Assembly: GCF_014836905.1 (NCBI RefSeq)
Contig: NZ_JACSPZ010000004.1
Coordinates: 248,001-312,000, forward strand
Reading direction: 5' to 3'
Source: Solibacillus faecavium
GTDB lineage: Bacteria > Bacillota > Bacilli > Bacillales_A > Planococcaceae
DNA: 64,000 bases
Position numbers and translations under genes: made by a program. This document shows, piece by piece, positions 45,249 through 54,239 of this stretch. The notes beneath the pieces were generated by a model, which worked only from the letters and a program-made list of their open reading frames with translations, searched no databases and was not told where the DNA came from. Position 1 is the first letter of the stretch. Each line of letters starts with the position of its first letter.

Positions 45249-45809
45249 TTATTCCTCTCTCATTAAAAAGTTATAGCATTCAATTGATACAGGGTAAATT
45301 GCCTGTTGTGATGAAACTAAAAAGCTGAGGGTATGAGTTATACATGCCCGGAATGCATCATCCAAATTAATGTTTGCATCGGCTCTTAGTTTTTCTACAC
45401 CATGAAATTTACGGTTTGGTTCAATCATATCTGCCACAAAGATAATTTTTTCAAAAGTTGTCATATCCGCTCGCCCAGTTGTATGGTAACGAATTGCATT
45501 TAAAATTGATTCATCATCAATATGAAATTCCGTCTCTGCAATCCATGCCCCGATAGGACCATGTAAAATCTCAGCGTCCCAATCAAGTAAGCGAGGATCC
45601 AATTGCTGCTCAATCACAACTTTTTTCATCCATTCGACATCTGCATATTTCGCAATATCATGTAAAATGGCTGCAATTTCCGCTTTTTTCGGATCTTCCT
45701 GATATTTTTCGGCTAAACGAATCGCCGTTTCCATAACACCAATCGTATGAAGATACCGCTTTTCGGGCATTCGCTCTTTAATTGCTGCTAATAACGTCTG
45801 ACGATCCAT
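45249..45809 (-). CDS. yqeK: YqeK, HD-domain Ap4A hydrolase
   Basis: 186 residues. HD metal motif in RYLHTIGVMETAIRLA and EIAAILHDIAKYA, with HGPIGAWIAE and AIRYHTTGRADMT completing the metal site. B. subtilis-type YqeK splits diadenosine tetraphosphate symmetrically to ADP. ATG at 45809 (AGAGGAAGG upstream) is preferred; it overlaps the end of nadD by 32 bases, indicating tight coupling. Confidence 0.94.
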   Translation of the reverse strand: MDRQTLLAAIKERMPEKRYLHTIGVMETAIRLAEKYQEDPKKAEIAAILHDIAKYADVEWMKKVVIEQQLDPRLLDWDAEILHGPIGAWIAETEFHIDDESILNAIRYHTTGRADMTTFEKIIFVADMIEPNRKFHGVEKLRADANINLDDAFRACITHTLSFLVSSQQAIYPVSIECYNFLMREE

Positions 45810-46371
45810 ACAAACCTTCCTCTCGAATATACTGTTCAACAGCCTTAGGCAATATAAAATGCAAATTGGCCTTATGTTGCTGTAATCGGTTTCGAATATA
45901 AGTTGAAGAAAGGTCTATTTGGGGCGCATCAACCATGTGTACATTATAAGACGTTTGCGCTTCACTGCCTGGACGCTTCACTCCTACAAACGTCACAAGC
46001 TGCATGAGCTCGTCAATCCGATGCCATGTAGGTAATGAATCAATCATATCCCCACCAATAATGAAATAAAACTCCGTTAGCGGCTCACGCTCACGCATAG
46101 CTTTAATCGTATCGAATGTATAGGATACACCTCCACGGTCCAGTTCAAAGGTCTCCACATGAAAATAGGGGATTTCTTCAATTGCCAGCTCAACCATCCG
46201 AAGACGCTGTGCATTAGTTGTAGAACTCAACTTATCCTTATGTGGCGGCTTTGCATTGGGCATAAAACGTATTTCCGCTAAATCGAGGGCAGCATATACT
46301 TCATTGGCCATCATTAAATGTCCGATATGCGGTGGATTAAATGTACCGCCAAAAAGACCGACTTTCTTCAT
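45778..46371 (-). CDS. nadD: nicotinate-nucleotide adenylyltransferase NadD
   Basis: 197 residues. Nucleotidyltransferase with GGTFNPPHIGHL at the start and LSSTYIRNRL near the C-terminus. It makes nicotinate adenine dinucleotide from ATP and nicotinate mononucleotide in NAD synthesis. It starts 11 bases after yhbY. Confidence 0.96.
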   Translation of the reverse strand: MKKVGLFGGTFNPPHIGHLMMANEVYAALDLAEIRFMPNAKPPHKDKLSSTTNAQRLRMVELAIEEIPYFHVETFELDRGGVSYTFDTIKAMREREPLTEFYFIIGGDMIDSLPTWHRIDELMQLVTFVGVKRPGSEAQTSYNVHMVDAPQIDLSSTYIRNRLQQHKANLHFILPKAVEQYIREEGLYGSSDVISSN

Positions 46372-46382
46372 TTCGCTTCACC

Positions 46383-46688
46383 TTATTTCGTAGCTACTTT
46401 TGGTAATACGATTTTTTTGTTATTGCGTGATTCTTTATATAAAACAACTGTTAATCCGATAAGTTGGACTAATTCTGCGCGTGTTCCTGCAGCAAGTTCT
46501 TCTGCCACAACATTTTTATCTTCTTCACAGTTATCTAAAATACGTACTTTAATAAGTTCGCGTACTTCTAATACATCGCGTAATTGTGCAAGCATTGCAT
46601 CATTTACGCCACCTTTCCCAACTTGAAAAATTGGATCTAAGTGATGTGCCTCAGCACGTAAAAAACGTTTTTGTTTACCTGTTAACAT
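46383..46688 (-). CDS. yhbY: YhbY/CRM-domain RNA-binding protein
   Basis: 101 residues, one CRM domain (MLTGKQKRFLRAEAHHLDPIFQVGKGGVND; the GxxG-type loop is VGKGG). It binds pre-50S particles in other bacteria (B. subtilis YqeI). The frame extends upstream into aroE, but AGGAGG before 46688 and the family N-terminus set the start, leaving 5 bases from the aroE stop. Confidence 0.95.
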   Translation of the reverse strand: MLTGKQKRFLRAEAHHLDPIFQVGKGGVNDAMLAQLRDVLEVRELIKVRILDNCEEDKNVVAEELAAGTRAELVQLIGLTVVLYKESRNNKKIVLPKVATK

Positions 46689-46693
46689 AAAAT

Positions 46694-47524
46694 TTAATTT
46701 CCTCCTAATTGCGCCGTCAAACGGGCAATCATTGCATTTGTATTTGGATAATGGCCTAACCAATATTCGTAGGCAATCGCTCCTTGATGCACGAACATGC
46801 CTAAACCATTAACAATTGTCGCCCCTTTTTGCTCAGCCGCTTGCAAAAATGGCGTCATTAATGGATTATACACAATATCTGCAGCAATTGCGCCTGCAGG
46901 GAACTTTTCAAGCGAAAATGGCAAAGCAAAGTCGCCCGTTGACATTCCTGCCGGTGTTGTTTGAATAAAAATTTGGAAAGCATCTAAGTTCTTTTCTGCG
47001 TGTTCCAATGAAATAGCCCGCCCCTCAGACATCTCATCTATAATTTGCTGTGCATTTTCAACCGTACGATTGGCAATAGTAATGTCCGAATAGCCTATAA
47101 GCTGTAAAGCGAATGCGATGCCACGTGCTGCCCCGCCTGCGCCGATTAATAAAACCGGTGCATCACGCTTATTTGTGCCAATTACTTGCTCTAATGCTTT
47201 CACAAATCCCGGACCATCTGTATTATAGCCCTTTAGTTTCCCTTCAGCTGTACGAACGACAGTATTGACCGCGCCCATCTTTGCAGCGAGTTCATCAAGT
47301 TCATCCAAAAAGGGAATAATTGTTTGCTTATGCGGTATTGTTACATTCCAGCCACTTGTGCCCAACAGCTTGAATGATGCTACAGCTTGTTGTAAATGTT
47401 CAGGCTTCACGTGTACCGGGATATAAGCCGCATCCACATTCTCTTCTTCATACCATGCATTATGCATTTCCGGAGATTTTGACTGTGCAATCGGATCCCC
47501 AATAACCGCAAACCACTTTTTCAT
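46694..47524 (-). CDS. aroE: shikimate dehydrogenase
   Basis: 276 residues. NADPH-dependent reduction of 3-dehydroshikimate in aromatic amino acid synthesis. Substrate motifs GDPIAQSKSPEMHNAW and NVTIPHKQ (catalytic Lys), YNTDGPGF, then the nucleotide-binding GAGGAARGIAFAL and NRT. ATG at 47524 chosen on spacing to AAGGA; the next ATG is one codon earlier. The operon is interrupted upstream by a 226-base gap with folded repeat copy B. Confidence 0.95.
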   Translation of the reverse strand: MKKWFAVIGDPIAQSKSPEMHNAWYEEENVDAAYIPVHVKPEHLQQAVASFKLLGTSGWNVTIPHKQTIIPFLDELDELAAKMGAVNTVVRTAEGKLKGYNTDGPGFVKALEQVIGTNKRDAPVLLIGAGGAARGIAFALQLIGYSDITIANRTVENAQQIIDEMSEGRAISLEHAEKNLDAFQIFIQTTPAGMSTGDFALPFSLEKFPAGAIAADIVYNPLMTPFLQAAEQKGATIVNGLGMFVHQGAIAYEYWLGHYPNTNAMIARLTAQLGGN

Positions 47525-47601
47525 CATCTTTTCCTTCTTTCCAGCTACCATTTCATTTACCACAAAGTATTAGCTTCCGTCATTAAATGCCGTTGATTTC
47601 C

Positions 47602-47695
47602 ATTACGGGTCGGACGCTTTCCGCGGGCACGGCCTGAGCCTGTAGTCTCAGGCATCGTGCTTGTCCCGCTGGAGTCGCCTCCCCTTCATTCCAAT
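47602..47695. repeat. folded intergenic repeat, copy B
   Basis: GC-rich compared with its surroundings. ACGCTTTCC, then the outer stem GCGGG (47623-47627)/CCCGC (47665-47669), inner stem CTGAG (47634-47638)/CTCAG (47647-47651), then TGGAGTCG and CCTTCATTCCAAT. It is related to copy A at 11859-11990 with pairing-preserving changes. It lies between yqeH and aroE, which are adjacent and co-transcribed in B. subtilis, so it has entered or arisen inside an operon. Confidence 0.78.
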
Positions 47696-47750
47696 CAACT
47701 AACTTTGAATAATAAAATATCAACCTTAATTAGGTGAAGAGTCCATTCTA

Positions 47751-48854
47751 TCAAATTAACGATGGGCGAATGAATACTTCTACCCCTTTTGGAGCATGAG
47801 CGGCTACAACTACATTTGCATGCTGTACCGTTACCCATCCTAATCCTGAAATGACCACATCTGTTTTTGCTTCTTTAATTGAGAATTCGTGGCGTACTAG
47901 CGGTGGTAGTTGGTCAATATGCTTTGTAGTTGGTGGAGCCAATAATTCACCTTTATGTTCTTCATATAAGCTATCTGCACGTTCCAGCTTCGTTCTGTGA
48001 ATCGGTAAATCGTTTGCTGCATGTATTGTAAATGCAGAACGTTCGCCTTGAATAAAATCAAAACGGGCAAGTGCGCCGATAAATAAAGTTTGTCCTGGAT
48101 TTTGCTGATACACTTTTGGTTTAATTTCTTTTTTTGGCATAATATATTTCAATTCGCTTGAATCAATATGGTGGGCCATTTGATGATGATTAATAATACC
48201 TGGTGTATCAAATAACGATGCACCGTCATCCAGTGGAATTCCAATCATGTCCAATGTTGTTCCAGGGAAGTGAGATGTTGTTATAATTTCACCTTCCCCT
48301 GTAGCCTGCTTAATTATACGGTTAATGAATGTTGATTTCCCCACATTTGTACAGCCAACAACATATACATCCTTGCCGTTGCGGTATTCTTCTATCGCTT
48401 CTACCACTTCCTGCATGCCCATTCCTTTATGAGCCGATACAAGTTTTACATCAATTGGCTTAAGCCCTAATGCCTTTGCTTCACGCTTTAGCCAATTAAT
48501 TACTTTCTTTTCCTTCACCGATTTAGGTAAAAGATCTGCTTTATTTGCCACTAAAAGTACAGGATTGTTACCTACAAAGCGGTGCAAACCAGGTAACCAG
48601 CTGCCATTAAAATCAAAGATATCGACGATTTTTACGATAAGACCTTCCTGTTGTCCAAGACCATTTAAAATACGTAAAAAGTCGTCATCTGTTAAGCTGA
48701 CTGGCTGAATTTCATTGTAATTTTTTAATCGGAAACAGCGTTGGCAAATAATCATTTCCTTTTCTAGAGAGGATGCAGGGGCATACCCTAATCCATTTTT
48801 ATCTTCTGTTTGAATCACTGTTCCACAGCCAATACATTGTGGCATTTCGTTCAT
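47751..48854 (-). CDS. yqeH: ribosome-assembly GTPase YqeH
   Basis: 367 residues, circularly permuted GTPase: an N-terminal zinc finger (CIGCGTVIQ...CQRCFRLKNYNE), the G4 motif NKADLLP placed before G1 GCTNVGKST, then G3 DTPG. A C-terminal TRAP-like RNA-binding region follows. Needed for 30S assembly in B. subtilis. Same orientation as yqeG upstream and aroE downstream. Confidence 0.97.
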   Translation of the reverse strand: MNEMPQCIGCGTVIQTEDKNGLGYAPASSLEKEMIICQRCFRLKNYNEIQPVSLTDDDFLRILNGLGQQEGLIVKIVDIFDFNGSWLPGLHRFVGNNPVLLVANKADLLPKSVKEKKVINWLKREAKALGLKPIDVKLVSAHKGMGMQEVVEAIEEYRNGKDVYVVGCTNVGKSTFINRIIKQATGEGEIITTSHFPGTTLDMIGIPLDDGASLFDTPGIINHHQMAHHIDSSELKYIMPKKEIKPKVYQQNPGQTLFIGALARFDFIQGERSAFTIHAANDLPIHRTKLERADSLYEEHKGELLAPPTTKHIDQLPPLVRHEFSIKEAKTDVVISGLGWVTVQHANVVVAAHAPKGVEVFIRPSLI

Positions 48855-48907
48855 TAACTATTTCCTCCTAACTGGTATTGCAAAAACTATGCAACTTGGG
48901 CTACCTA

Positions 48908-49423
48908 TTAGTCTTCCCAAGGGTACTTTCCTTTTCTTCTTAAATCATTGTAAACACGGCGTTCTACAAAACGGTTAAATTTTGTAACTAGTCCGTCTGA
49001 GTTCGCTACTGGACGTACTAAAAACGTATACAGTTTCTGACGCTTCGCTCCCATTACATCTGTTAGTAATTGGTCTCCCAACATCGCTACTTCATGGCGA
49101 CGCAGACGTAACTGTACAAGCGCCGCATAATATGCCGCACCTAAAGGTTTTTTTGCCCTGAAAATAAAAGGGATACCATGAGGTTCTGCAAATTGTCGAA
49201 CGCGTGCTTCATTATTATTTGATGCAATAATAATTTTGATCCCTGATTCACGCATCATTTCAAACCATTGCACAAGCTCATCTGTTGCATCCGCACGATC
49301 CCATTCCACTAGGGTATTATCCAAATCCGTAATAATTCCTTTAATGCCTAATTCATTTAATTTTTCTGGCGTAATCTCAAATACACTACGAATAAATTCA
49401 TCTGGTAATAAAAAGTTGTACAA
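48908..49423 (-). CDS. yqeG: YqeG family HAD phosphatase
   Basis: 171 residues, HAD IIIA type. GIITDLDNTLVEWDR carries the nucleophile and acid/base Asp, IIASNNNEAR motif II, and MLGDQLLTDVMGAK the C-terminal metal site. Relatives include phosphatidylglycerophosphatases, though the substrate in Bacillales is not firmly known. The neighbouring psd and pssA genes make a phospholipid role plausible. Confidence 0.93.
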   Translation of the reverse strand: MYNFLLPDEFIRSVFEITPEKLNELGIKGIITDLDNTLVEWDRADATDELVQWFEMMRESGIKIIIASNNNEARVRQFAEPHGIPFIFRAKKPLGAAYYAALVQLRLRRHEVAMLGDQLLTDVMGAKRQKLYTFLVRPVANSDGLVTKFNRFVERRVYNDLRRKGKYPWED

Positions 49424-49457
49424 AGCCGTTACCCCTAACTCAAAATTTATTTACTCA

Positions 49458-50240
49458 TTATAACATAGTAGCAAATGCTTCTCCCATTTTTATCTTCGCA
49501 CCGATAGTAACATTCTCAGTAAATTCAACCGCATTCTGTTCAAATAGCATAACAACTGTCGATCCGAAAGAAAAATAGCCGACTTCTTCCCCTTTTTTCC
49601 ACTGTGTTGAATTGTTTGTAAGTTTAATGGAATTCACAAATGTTGCGCCTACTTTAATAAAGGCTGTACAAAAATCTTTTTCATAGTTAATTTCACTTAT
49701 CATACGATAATTATGACTGATTGGTTTTTTCCCATATTGTAAGCCCATTTGATTTACTGGATAGGATTTCTTCCCCAAAATGTATTGACGCTTAATGACA
49801 CCATCAATTGGACTATGAATACGATGATAATCTGCAGGGCTTAAATAAAAGACAATATATTTGCCTTTACTATACCTTGTAGCCTGTGTTTCATTTCCCA
49901 ATAAATCGACTAATGAATACGGCTTATTTTTAACTGAAAACATCATACCATCCGTAATATCGCCAAATGCCTCCAATTTCGCATCAACAGGACTTGCAAA
50001 TGTATTTGTCCGTATATCTACAGGGCGAACCTCACCTTTCAGCTCACGAACAAAAAAATCATGTAAACTTGTAAAATCTTTTGGCGATTTTGAAACTTCC
50101 TGTATATTAATTCCGTATATATCACTATAACTACGAATAAAATTTTTACTTATACGTGATTGAGCAACATGTTGTAATACTTTCGAAGAGAGCTTACCGT
50201 TTGATAGTTCTATCAAATTGCGGTATAATTTTTCCTTCAT
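49458..50240 (-). CDS. psd: phosphatidylserine decarboxylase
   Basis: 260 residues. Pyruvoyl enzyme converting phosphatidylserine to phosphatidylethanolamine. The self-cleavage site is in YFSFGSTVVMLF: the Ser after Gly becomes the pyruvoyl group of the small subunit. Catalytic His regions are in FASPVDAKLEAFG and LSPADYHRIHSPIDG. ATG at 50240 with GGGAGG upstream. Divergent from pssA, which makes its substrate. Confidence 0.95.
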   Translation of the reverse strand: MKEKLYRNLIELSNGKLSSKVLQHVAQSRISKNFIRSYSDIYGINIQEVSKSPKDFTSLHDFFVRELKGEVRPVDIRTNTFASPVDAKLEAFGDITDGMMFSVKNKPYSLVDLLGNETQATRYSKGKYIVFYLSPADYHRIHSPIDGVIKRQYILGKKSYPVNQMGLQYGKKPISHNYRMISEINYEKDFCTAFIKVGATFVNSIKLTNNSTQWKKGEEVGYFSFGSTVVMLFEQNAVEFTENVTIGAKIKMGEAFATML

Positions 50241-50397
50241 TCTGTGTCCTCCCATTTATAATAAATATGGAATAAAGATAAATTATATAATGTATAGGCG
50301 CTCAAGGAAAGGTATTATGCAGAATTAAACTATTACCTTTTTTTCTAAAGAAGAAGTATAATAGAGTATAGCCGATGCGCAAGGGAGTGTTTTACCA

Positions 50398-50937
50398 ATG
50401 TTTTTACTTCAAAAAGTGGATTCAACATTAAAAAAGATAAAAGCAAATGCTGCAAATATTATTACAATTACAAATATGTCATTTGGTGGTGCCGCTATTA
50501 TGGCAACATTAAATGAATACTATAGCTACAGTGTTTTATTAATTTTTATTGCTGCTTTTTTAGATCGTTATGATGGGAAAGTTGCCCGCAAATTTAACCA
50601 GGAATCAGAATTAGGAAAACAGCTTGATTCCATGGCTGATATTATATCCTTCGGTGTTGCCCCAGCCTTGTTAATGTATGAAATGGTATTAATGAATGCG
50701 GGGATTGCGGGTATGATGATGCCGGTGCTATTTATAGCAGCTGGTGCATTAAGATTAGCACGTTTCAATGTAATGGATTCGACTGGATACTTTGTTGGGT
50801 TACCGATAACAGCCGCAGGTACATTGCTCACGTTCTCTTATTTCTTTACAAATTCTTTATCCGAAACATTTTACCTAATTTTATTCCCGGTATTAGCACT
50901 ACTGATGGTAAGTACATTTACATTAAAAAAAGTGTAA
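50398..50937 (+). CDS. pssA: CDP-diacylglycerol-serine O-phosphatidyltransferase
   Basis: 179 residues, about five or six membrane segments. The CDP-alcohol phosphotransferase motif is complete: DG-2-AR-8-G-3-D-3-D in YDGKVARKFNQESELGKQLD and the following SMAD. It makes phosphatidylserine, which the divergent psd gene product decarboxylates. GGGAGTG lies upstream of the ATG. Confidence 0.95.
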   Translation: MFLLQKVDSTLKKIKANAANIITITNMSFGGAAIMATLNEYYSYSVLLIFIAAFLDRYDGKVARKFNQESELGKQLDSMADIISFGVAPALLMYEMVLMNAGIAGMMMPVLFIAAGALRLARFNVMDSTGYFVGLPITAAGTLLTFSYFFTNSLSETFYLILFPVLALLMVSTFTLKKV

Positions 50938-50967
50938 GAGCAAAAATTGGCTCTTACACTTTTTTTC
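50931..50967 (+). terminator. pssA terminator
   Basis: 11-base stem AGTGTAAGAGC/GCTCTTACACT followed by TTTTTTT. It begins within the last codons of pssA and insulates it from sigK. Confidence 0.92.
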
Positions 50968-51022
50968 ATTTCTCCGCAAAATTTATCATATACTGTCGAA
51001 AAGACGAAAGGATGTTTATTGC

Positions 51023-51724
51023 TTGAGCGGTTTTGTGACAGCATTGCTTCAACTTTGGCTTGAGCTTCCCGCACTATTGGGCTATTTAAAAGGGCAGACG
51101 TTTTATAAACCTTTATCACGTGAGGAAGAAGAAGAAGTCATTAATCGCTATATTAATGGCGACGAAAATGCACGTGTCGAACTAATCGAACGTAATATGC
51201 GCTTAGTTGCCCATGTCGTAAAGAAATTCCATCCCCCTCATGACTTACTGGACGATTATATTTCCATTGGAACGATAGGTCTTATGAAGGCAGTAAGCAG
51301 TTTTACACCCGAAAAAAAGACCCGCCTCGCTACCTATGCAGCTCGTTGTATTGAAAATGAAATTTTAATGCATTTGCGAGCTCAGAAAAAAGTGCAAAAA
51401 GACGTATCATTATTCGAACCAATCGGAGTCGACAAAGATGGACAGTCGCTGCAAATACGGGATTTACTTCAGCTGGATGAACCTTCAACAGTTGAAAAAA
51501 TTGAGTTACGGGAAGATTTCGCACAGCTGTATCGTTATTTGGATACGTTAGACCCCCGTGAGCTTGAGATTATCTCTTATCGCTATGGCTTACAGAATTT
51601 TGACCCGCACACTCAAAAAGAAATTGCAAAGCGTCTCAATATCTCGCGCAGCTATGTTTCCCGCATTGAAAAGCGTGCGCTTATTAAGCTTTACCAGCAA
51701 TTTAAACATAGTGAAAAAGAATAA
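51023..51724 (+). CDS. sigK: sporulation sigma factor SigK (pro-sigma-K)
   Basis: 233 residues. A hydrophobic N-terminal pro-sequence of about 20 residues (MSGFVTALLQLWLELPALLG) is expected to be removed by SpoIVFB, then sigma regions 2 (LRLVAHVVKKF-like, ISIGTIGLMKAV, TYAARCIENEILM) and 4 (QKEIAKRLNISRSYVSRIEKRAL). It directs late mother-cell transcription. The gene is uninterrupted, unlike B. subtilis 168, where the skin element splits it. Start TTG at 51023 with AAAGGA 10 bases upstream. Confidence 0.95.
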   Translation: MSGFVTALLQLWLELPALLGYLKGQTFYKPLSREEEEEVINRYINGDENARVELIERNMRLVAHVVKKFHPPHDLLDDYISIGTIGLMKAVSSFTPEKKTRLATYAARCIENEILMHLRAQKKVQKDVSLFEPIGVDKDGQSLQIRDLLQLDEPSTVEKIELREDFAQLYRYLDTLDPRELEIISYRYGLQNFDPHTQKEIAKRLNISRSYVSRIEKRALIKLYQQFKHSEKE

Positions 51725-51784
51725 GTTCTTTTCTACGAATATATAGGAATACCGAAAACATTGATTTTTATTGACCGCTAATTA

Positions 51785-51825
51785 AAACTGCCTAATCCTT
51801 TATTAGCGATTAGGCAGTTTTTAAA
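51785..51825. terminator. bidirectional terminator between sigK and mtnN
   Basis: 13-base perfect stem AAACTGCCTAATC/GATTAGGCAGTTT, with T run on the plus side and TTTTAATT on the minus side. Confidence 0.9.
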
Positions 51826-51845
51826 TATCTCGGTAGATTAATTAC

Positions 51846-52538
51846 TTATAATTTTGTAATGGCATTTAACACTACTTCTGTCGAGTGCTTTGCTGCAACA
51901 GGTAAAAACTCATCAAATGACATACCCGATTCTTGTCCAGCAATATCGGATAATGCACGAATAACAACAAATGGGGTGTTGAACTGATGGCAAACTTGCG
52001 CTACTGCAGCTGCTTCCATTTCCACTGCTTTCATTGTTGGAAAATCTTTCCGAACTGCTTCAACACGTTCAGGATTGCTCATAAACACATCGCCTGAACA
52101 GATGAGACCAACACTATAGTGATGTTCCCCTACTTCTTTTACAGCTTCTTTTGCGACTTCCATTAAGCTTTCGTCTGATTTATACGCTGCCGGCATACCC
52201 GCCATTTGACCGATTTCATAACCAAATGCAGTTACATCTACATCATGATGGCGCACTTCATCAGAAATGACAATATCCCCTACATTCAAAGCGGCATCAA
52301 AGCCACCTGCAGAACCTGTATTAATTACAACCGTCGGATTAAATTTCTCCAATAAAATCGTTGTTGACATAGCTGCATTTACTTTTCCAATACCGCTTTT
52401 TAACAGGATAACTTCTTTTCCCTCGTATGTACCTGTTGTGTATTCACTGTTTGCAATTGTTTCTGTATTCGTATTTTGTAGAGCACCTCGTAATAATTCC
52501 ACTTCCTGCTCCATTGCGCCAATTACTGCAATCTTCAT
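51846..52538 (-). CDS. mtnN: 5'-methylthioadenosine/S-adenosylhomocysteine nucleosidase
   Basis: 230 residues. Nucleoside-phosphorylase fold with [16 protein letters not shown] at the start, NTGSAGGFD, the [12 protein letters not shown] purine/ribose site and ALSDIAGQE with the catalytic Asp. It cleaves adenine from MTA and SAH in methyl-cycle salvage. Single gene, next to yrrS as in B. subtilis. Confidence 0.97.
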   Translation of the reverse strand: MKIAVIGAMEQEVELLRGALQNTNTETIANSEYTTGTYEGKEVILLKSGIGKVNAAMSTTILLEKFNPTVVINTGSAGGFDAALNVGDIVISDEVRHHDVDVTAFGYEIGQMAGMPAAYKSDESLMEVAKEAVKEVGEHHYSVGLICSGDVFMSNPERVEAVRKDFPTMKAVEMEAAAVAQVCHQFNTPFVVIRALSDIAGQESGMSFDEFLPVAAKHSTEVVLNAITKL

Positions 52539-52580
52539 TTGTTAATTCCTCCAATAAAACTATTTATTTAAATTATATAG

Positions 52581-53243
52581 TTAAATTCCTTCTAGGGTGT
52601 TCAGCACTTCCACTTGAGTAGGCTTCCATCCTTCATTGTCAATCCATTCAATACTTACCCGATATTTTTGTTCCTTATCCATTGATGTCACAACAGCAAT
52701 TGCACTTTTAGCATTTCCGTTATTATTTACACGTAATACTATACTGTTGTCCTGCTCCAATTCAATTACACTGAAGATTGCCTTTAGCTTTTCCTCATAG
52801 TCAATATGCCCTTTTTCGAATGTGGATACATGTTCACCTGTTTGTGCAGTTGGATACACTGGCCAATTTGGATTTGTAATTACTTCTTGTACGGCTGGGT
52901 TATTGGAATTACTTACTGTATCCTCAGTTTCTTCAGGTAATGAGTCCGCGTCATTAGATGCATCTTCATCCTCTTCCTTAACAACTTGCCCATCTTCATC
53001 TACTTGTCCATCTTCTGCAACTTCCGATCCATCTGCAACCGAATTAGCTGGCGGCTCGTCTTGCTGTGCTTCATTATCAGGTGCTGGATCCCTGGAAATA
53101 ATAAAAATCAATGTCGCAACAATTAATACAGCAACAATTGCGATCAGGTAGTTTAGGCTTTTATCCGCTTTTTGAAATTTCGATTGTTTTGCTTTTTGTT
53201 CCGCATACTGTTGTCGTGTTTGAAATCGCCGTTTACGTTCCAT
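52581..53243 (-). CDS. yrrS: YrrS family membrane-anchored protein (DUF1510)
   Basis: 220 residues: basic cytoplasmic N-terminus, one membrane span (about 29-48, LNYLIAIVAVLIVATLIFII), a long acidic Asp/Glu/Ser linker (about 50-115) and an extracellular C-terminal DUF1510 domain (NWPVYPTAQTGEHVSTFEKG ... WKPTQVEVLN). Role unknown; B. subtilis yrrS is next to a penicillin-binding protein gene, which is missing here. Confidence 0.9.
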   Translation of the reverse strand: MERKRRFQTRQQYAEQKAKQSKFQKADKSLNYLIAIVAVLIVATLIFIISRDPAPDNEAQQDEPPANSVADGSEVAEDGQVDEDGQVVKEEDEDASNDADSLPEETEDTVSNSNNPAVQEVITNPNWPVYPTAQTGEHVSTFEKGHIDYEEKLKAIFSVIELEQDNSIVLRVNNNGNAKSAIAVVTSMDKEQKYRVSIEWIDNEGWKPTQVEVLNTLEGI

Positions 53244-53360
53244 ACCAATCTCCTCCTATGCAAGATTATTTTAGCATTAGAAAAACAGATTGTGCACTAA
53301 AAACATACGAAAGAAAATCATTTCCGGAATTCCTTACATACCTTCCATTCATTGCCACAA

Positions 53361-53395
53361 AAGAAAAGCAGCTAGCGATTTCAATGCTAACTGCT
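53361..53395 (-). terminator. greA terminator
   Basis: Stem AGCAGTTAGC/GCTAGCTGCT (one mismatch) followed on the minus strand by TTTCTTTT. Confidence 0.82.
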
Positions 53396-53401
53396 AAGAA
53401 A

Positions 53402-53887
53402 TTATTTTACTTCTAAAATAACAACTTCCATATCTCCGCCTGGTGTAGTTAATTTAACTACATCATCAACATGTTTTCCCATTAACGCCTTTGCAATCGG
53501 TGAATCATTTGAAATTTTACCTTCCATCGGATCAGCCTCTGCAGAACCAACGATCGTGTATGACTCTTCAAAATTAGCACGCTTTCCGTTAATTAACTCA
53601 TCGAATGTAACAGTTTTCCCTAGGGAAATAGAAGTTGATGAATCATCTTCTGTAATAATTACGGCATTGCGAAGCATTTGCTCGATTAACGAAATTCGTC
53701 CTTCCACAAAGCCTTGCTCTTCTTTTGCTGAATCATACTCCGAGTTTTCCGATAAATCACCAAAGCTACGAGCTGTTTTTATACGCTCTACAACTTCCGG
53801 ACGCTTAACTGTTTTAAGTGTGTTTAGTTCATCTTCTAATTTTTGCTTTCCTTCAAGTGTCATTGGATATTGTTTTTCATTTGACAT
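53402..53887 (-). CDS. greA: transcription elongation factor GreA
   Basis: 161 residues. N-terminal coiled coil with the acidic tip ([16 protein letters not shown]) that enters the polymerase secondary channel and stimulates transcript cleavage, then the FKBP-like C-terminal domain ([20 protein letters not shown]). ATG at 53887 with AAGGAGTGGG upstream; an ATG/GTG three codons earlier is inside that site. Confidence 0.97.
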   Translation of the reverse strand: MSNEKQYPMTLEGKQKLEDELNTLKTVKRPEVVERIKTARSFGDLSENSEYDSAKEEQGFVEGRISLIEQMLRNAVIITEDDSSTSISLGKTVTFDELINGKRANFEESYTIVGSAEADPMEGKISNDSPIAKALMGKHVDDVVKLTTPGGDMEVVILEVK

Positions 53888-54239
53888 TATTCCCACTCCT
53901 TAGTAATAACTTGAAAACGTTTACTTTTCTACGTTTTTTCTCTTCTGTATTAGCGTTCATAAATAACAGAAAACCCGACTACTAGTTTACAGTATGTGTA
54001 AATTACTTCTTTTAGAAGAGATTTACACTGCAAATACTAGCAGCCGAATTTCATGAATACTTATTTATCAATCAATAAAGTTTCGGCATAAACTACGTCC
54101 AGATTTTATTCAAGTTCACTCGAATAACTTTCTAAAAAAATCTGTGACATTGCCATTTACTAACTTTTACATCCACCAATTAAAAATATGAGAGTTGTAT
54201 AAAGTAAAATGTAAATATTGTAAATACTACATCATCATA
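53888..54239. other. 352-base gap between udk and greA
   Basis: AT-rich. It contains the long imperfect hairpin at 53982-54040 and otherwise no convincing open frame or known regulatory motif. Confidence 0.6.
53982..54040 (-). terminator. long hairpin downstream of udk
   Basis: Arms CTAGT...CAGT-GTAAAT-CTTCT and AGAAG-ATTTAC-ACTG...ACTAG pair over about 25 positions with a few bulges around a 3-4 base loop. On the minus strand it is followed by GTCGGGTTTTC. It may end the trmR-trhP-udk transcript or be a small structured RNA element. Confidence 0.55.
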
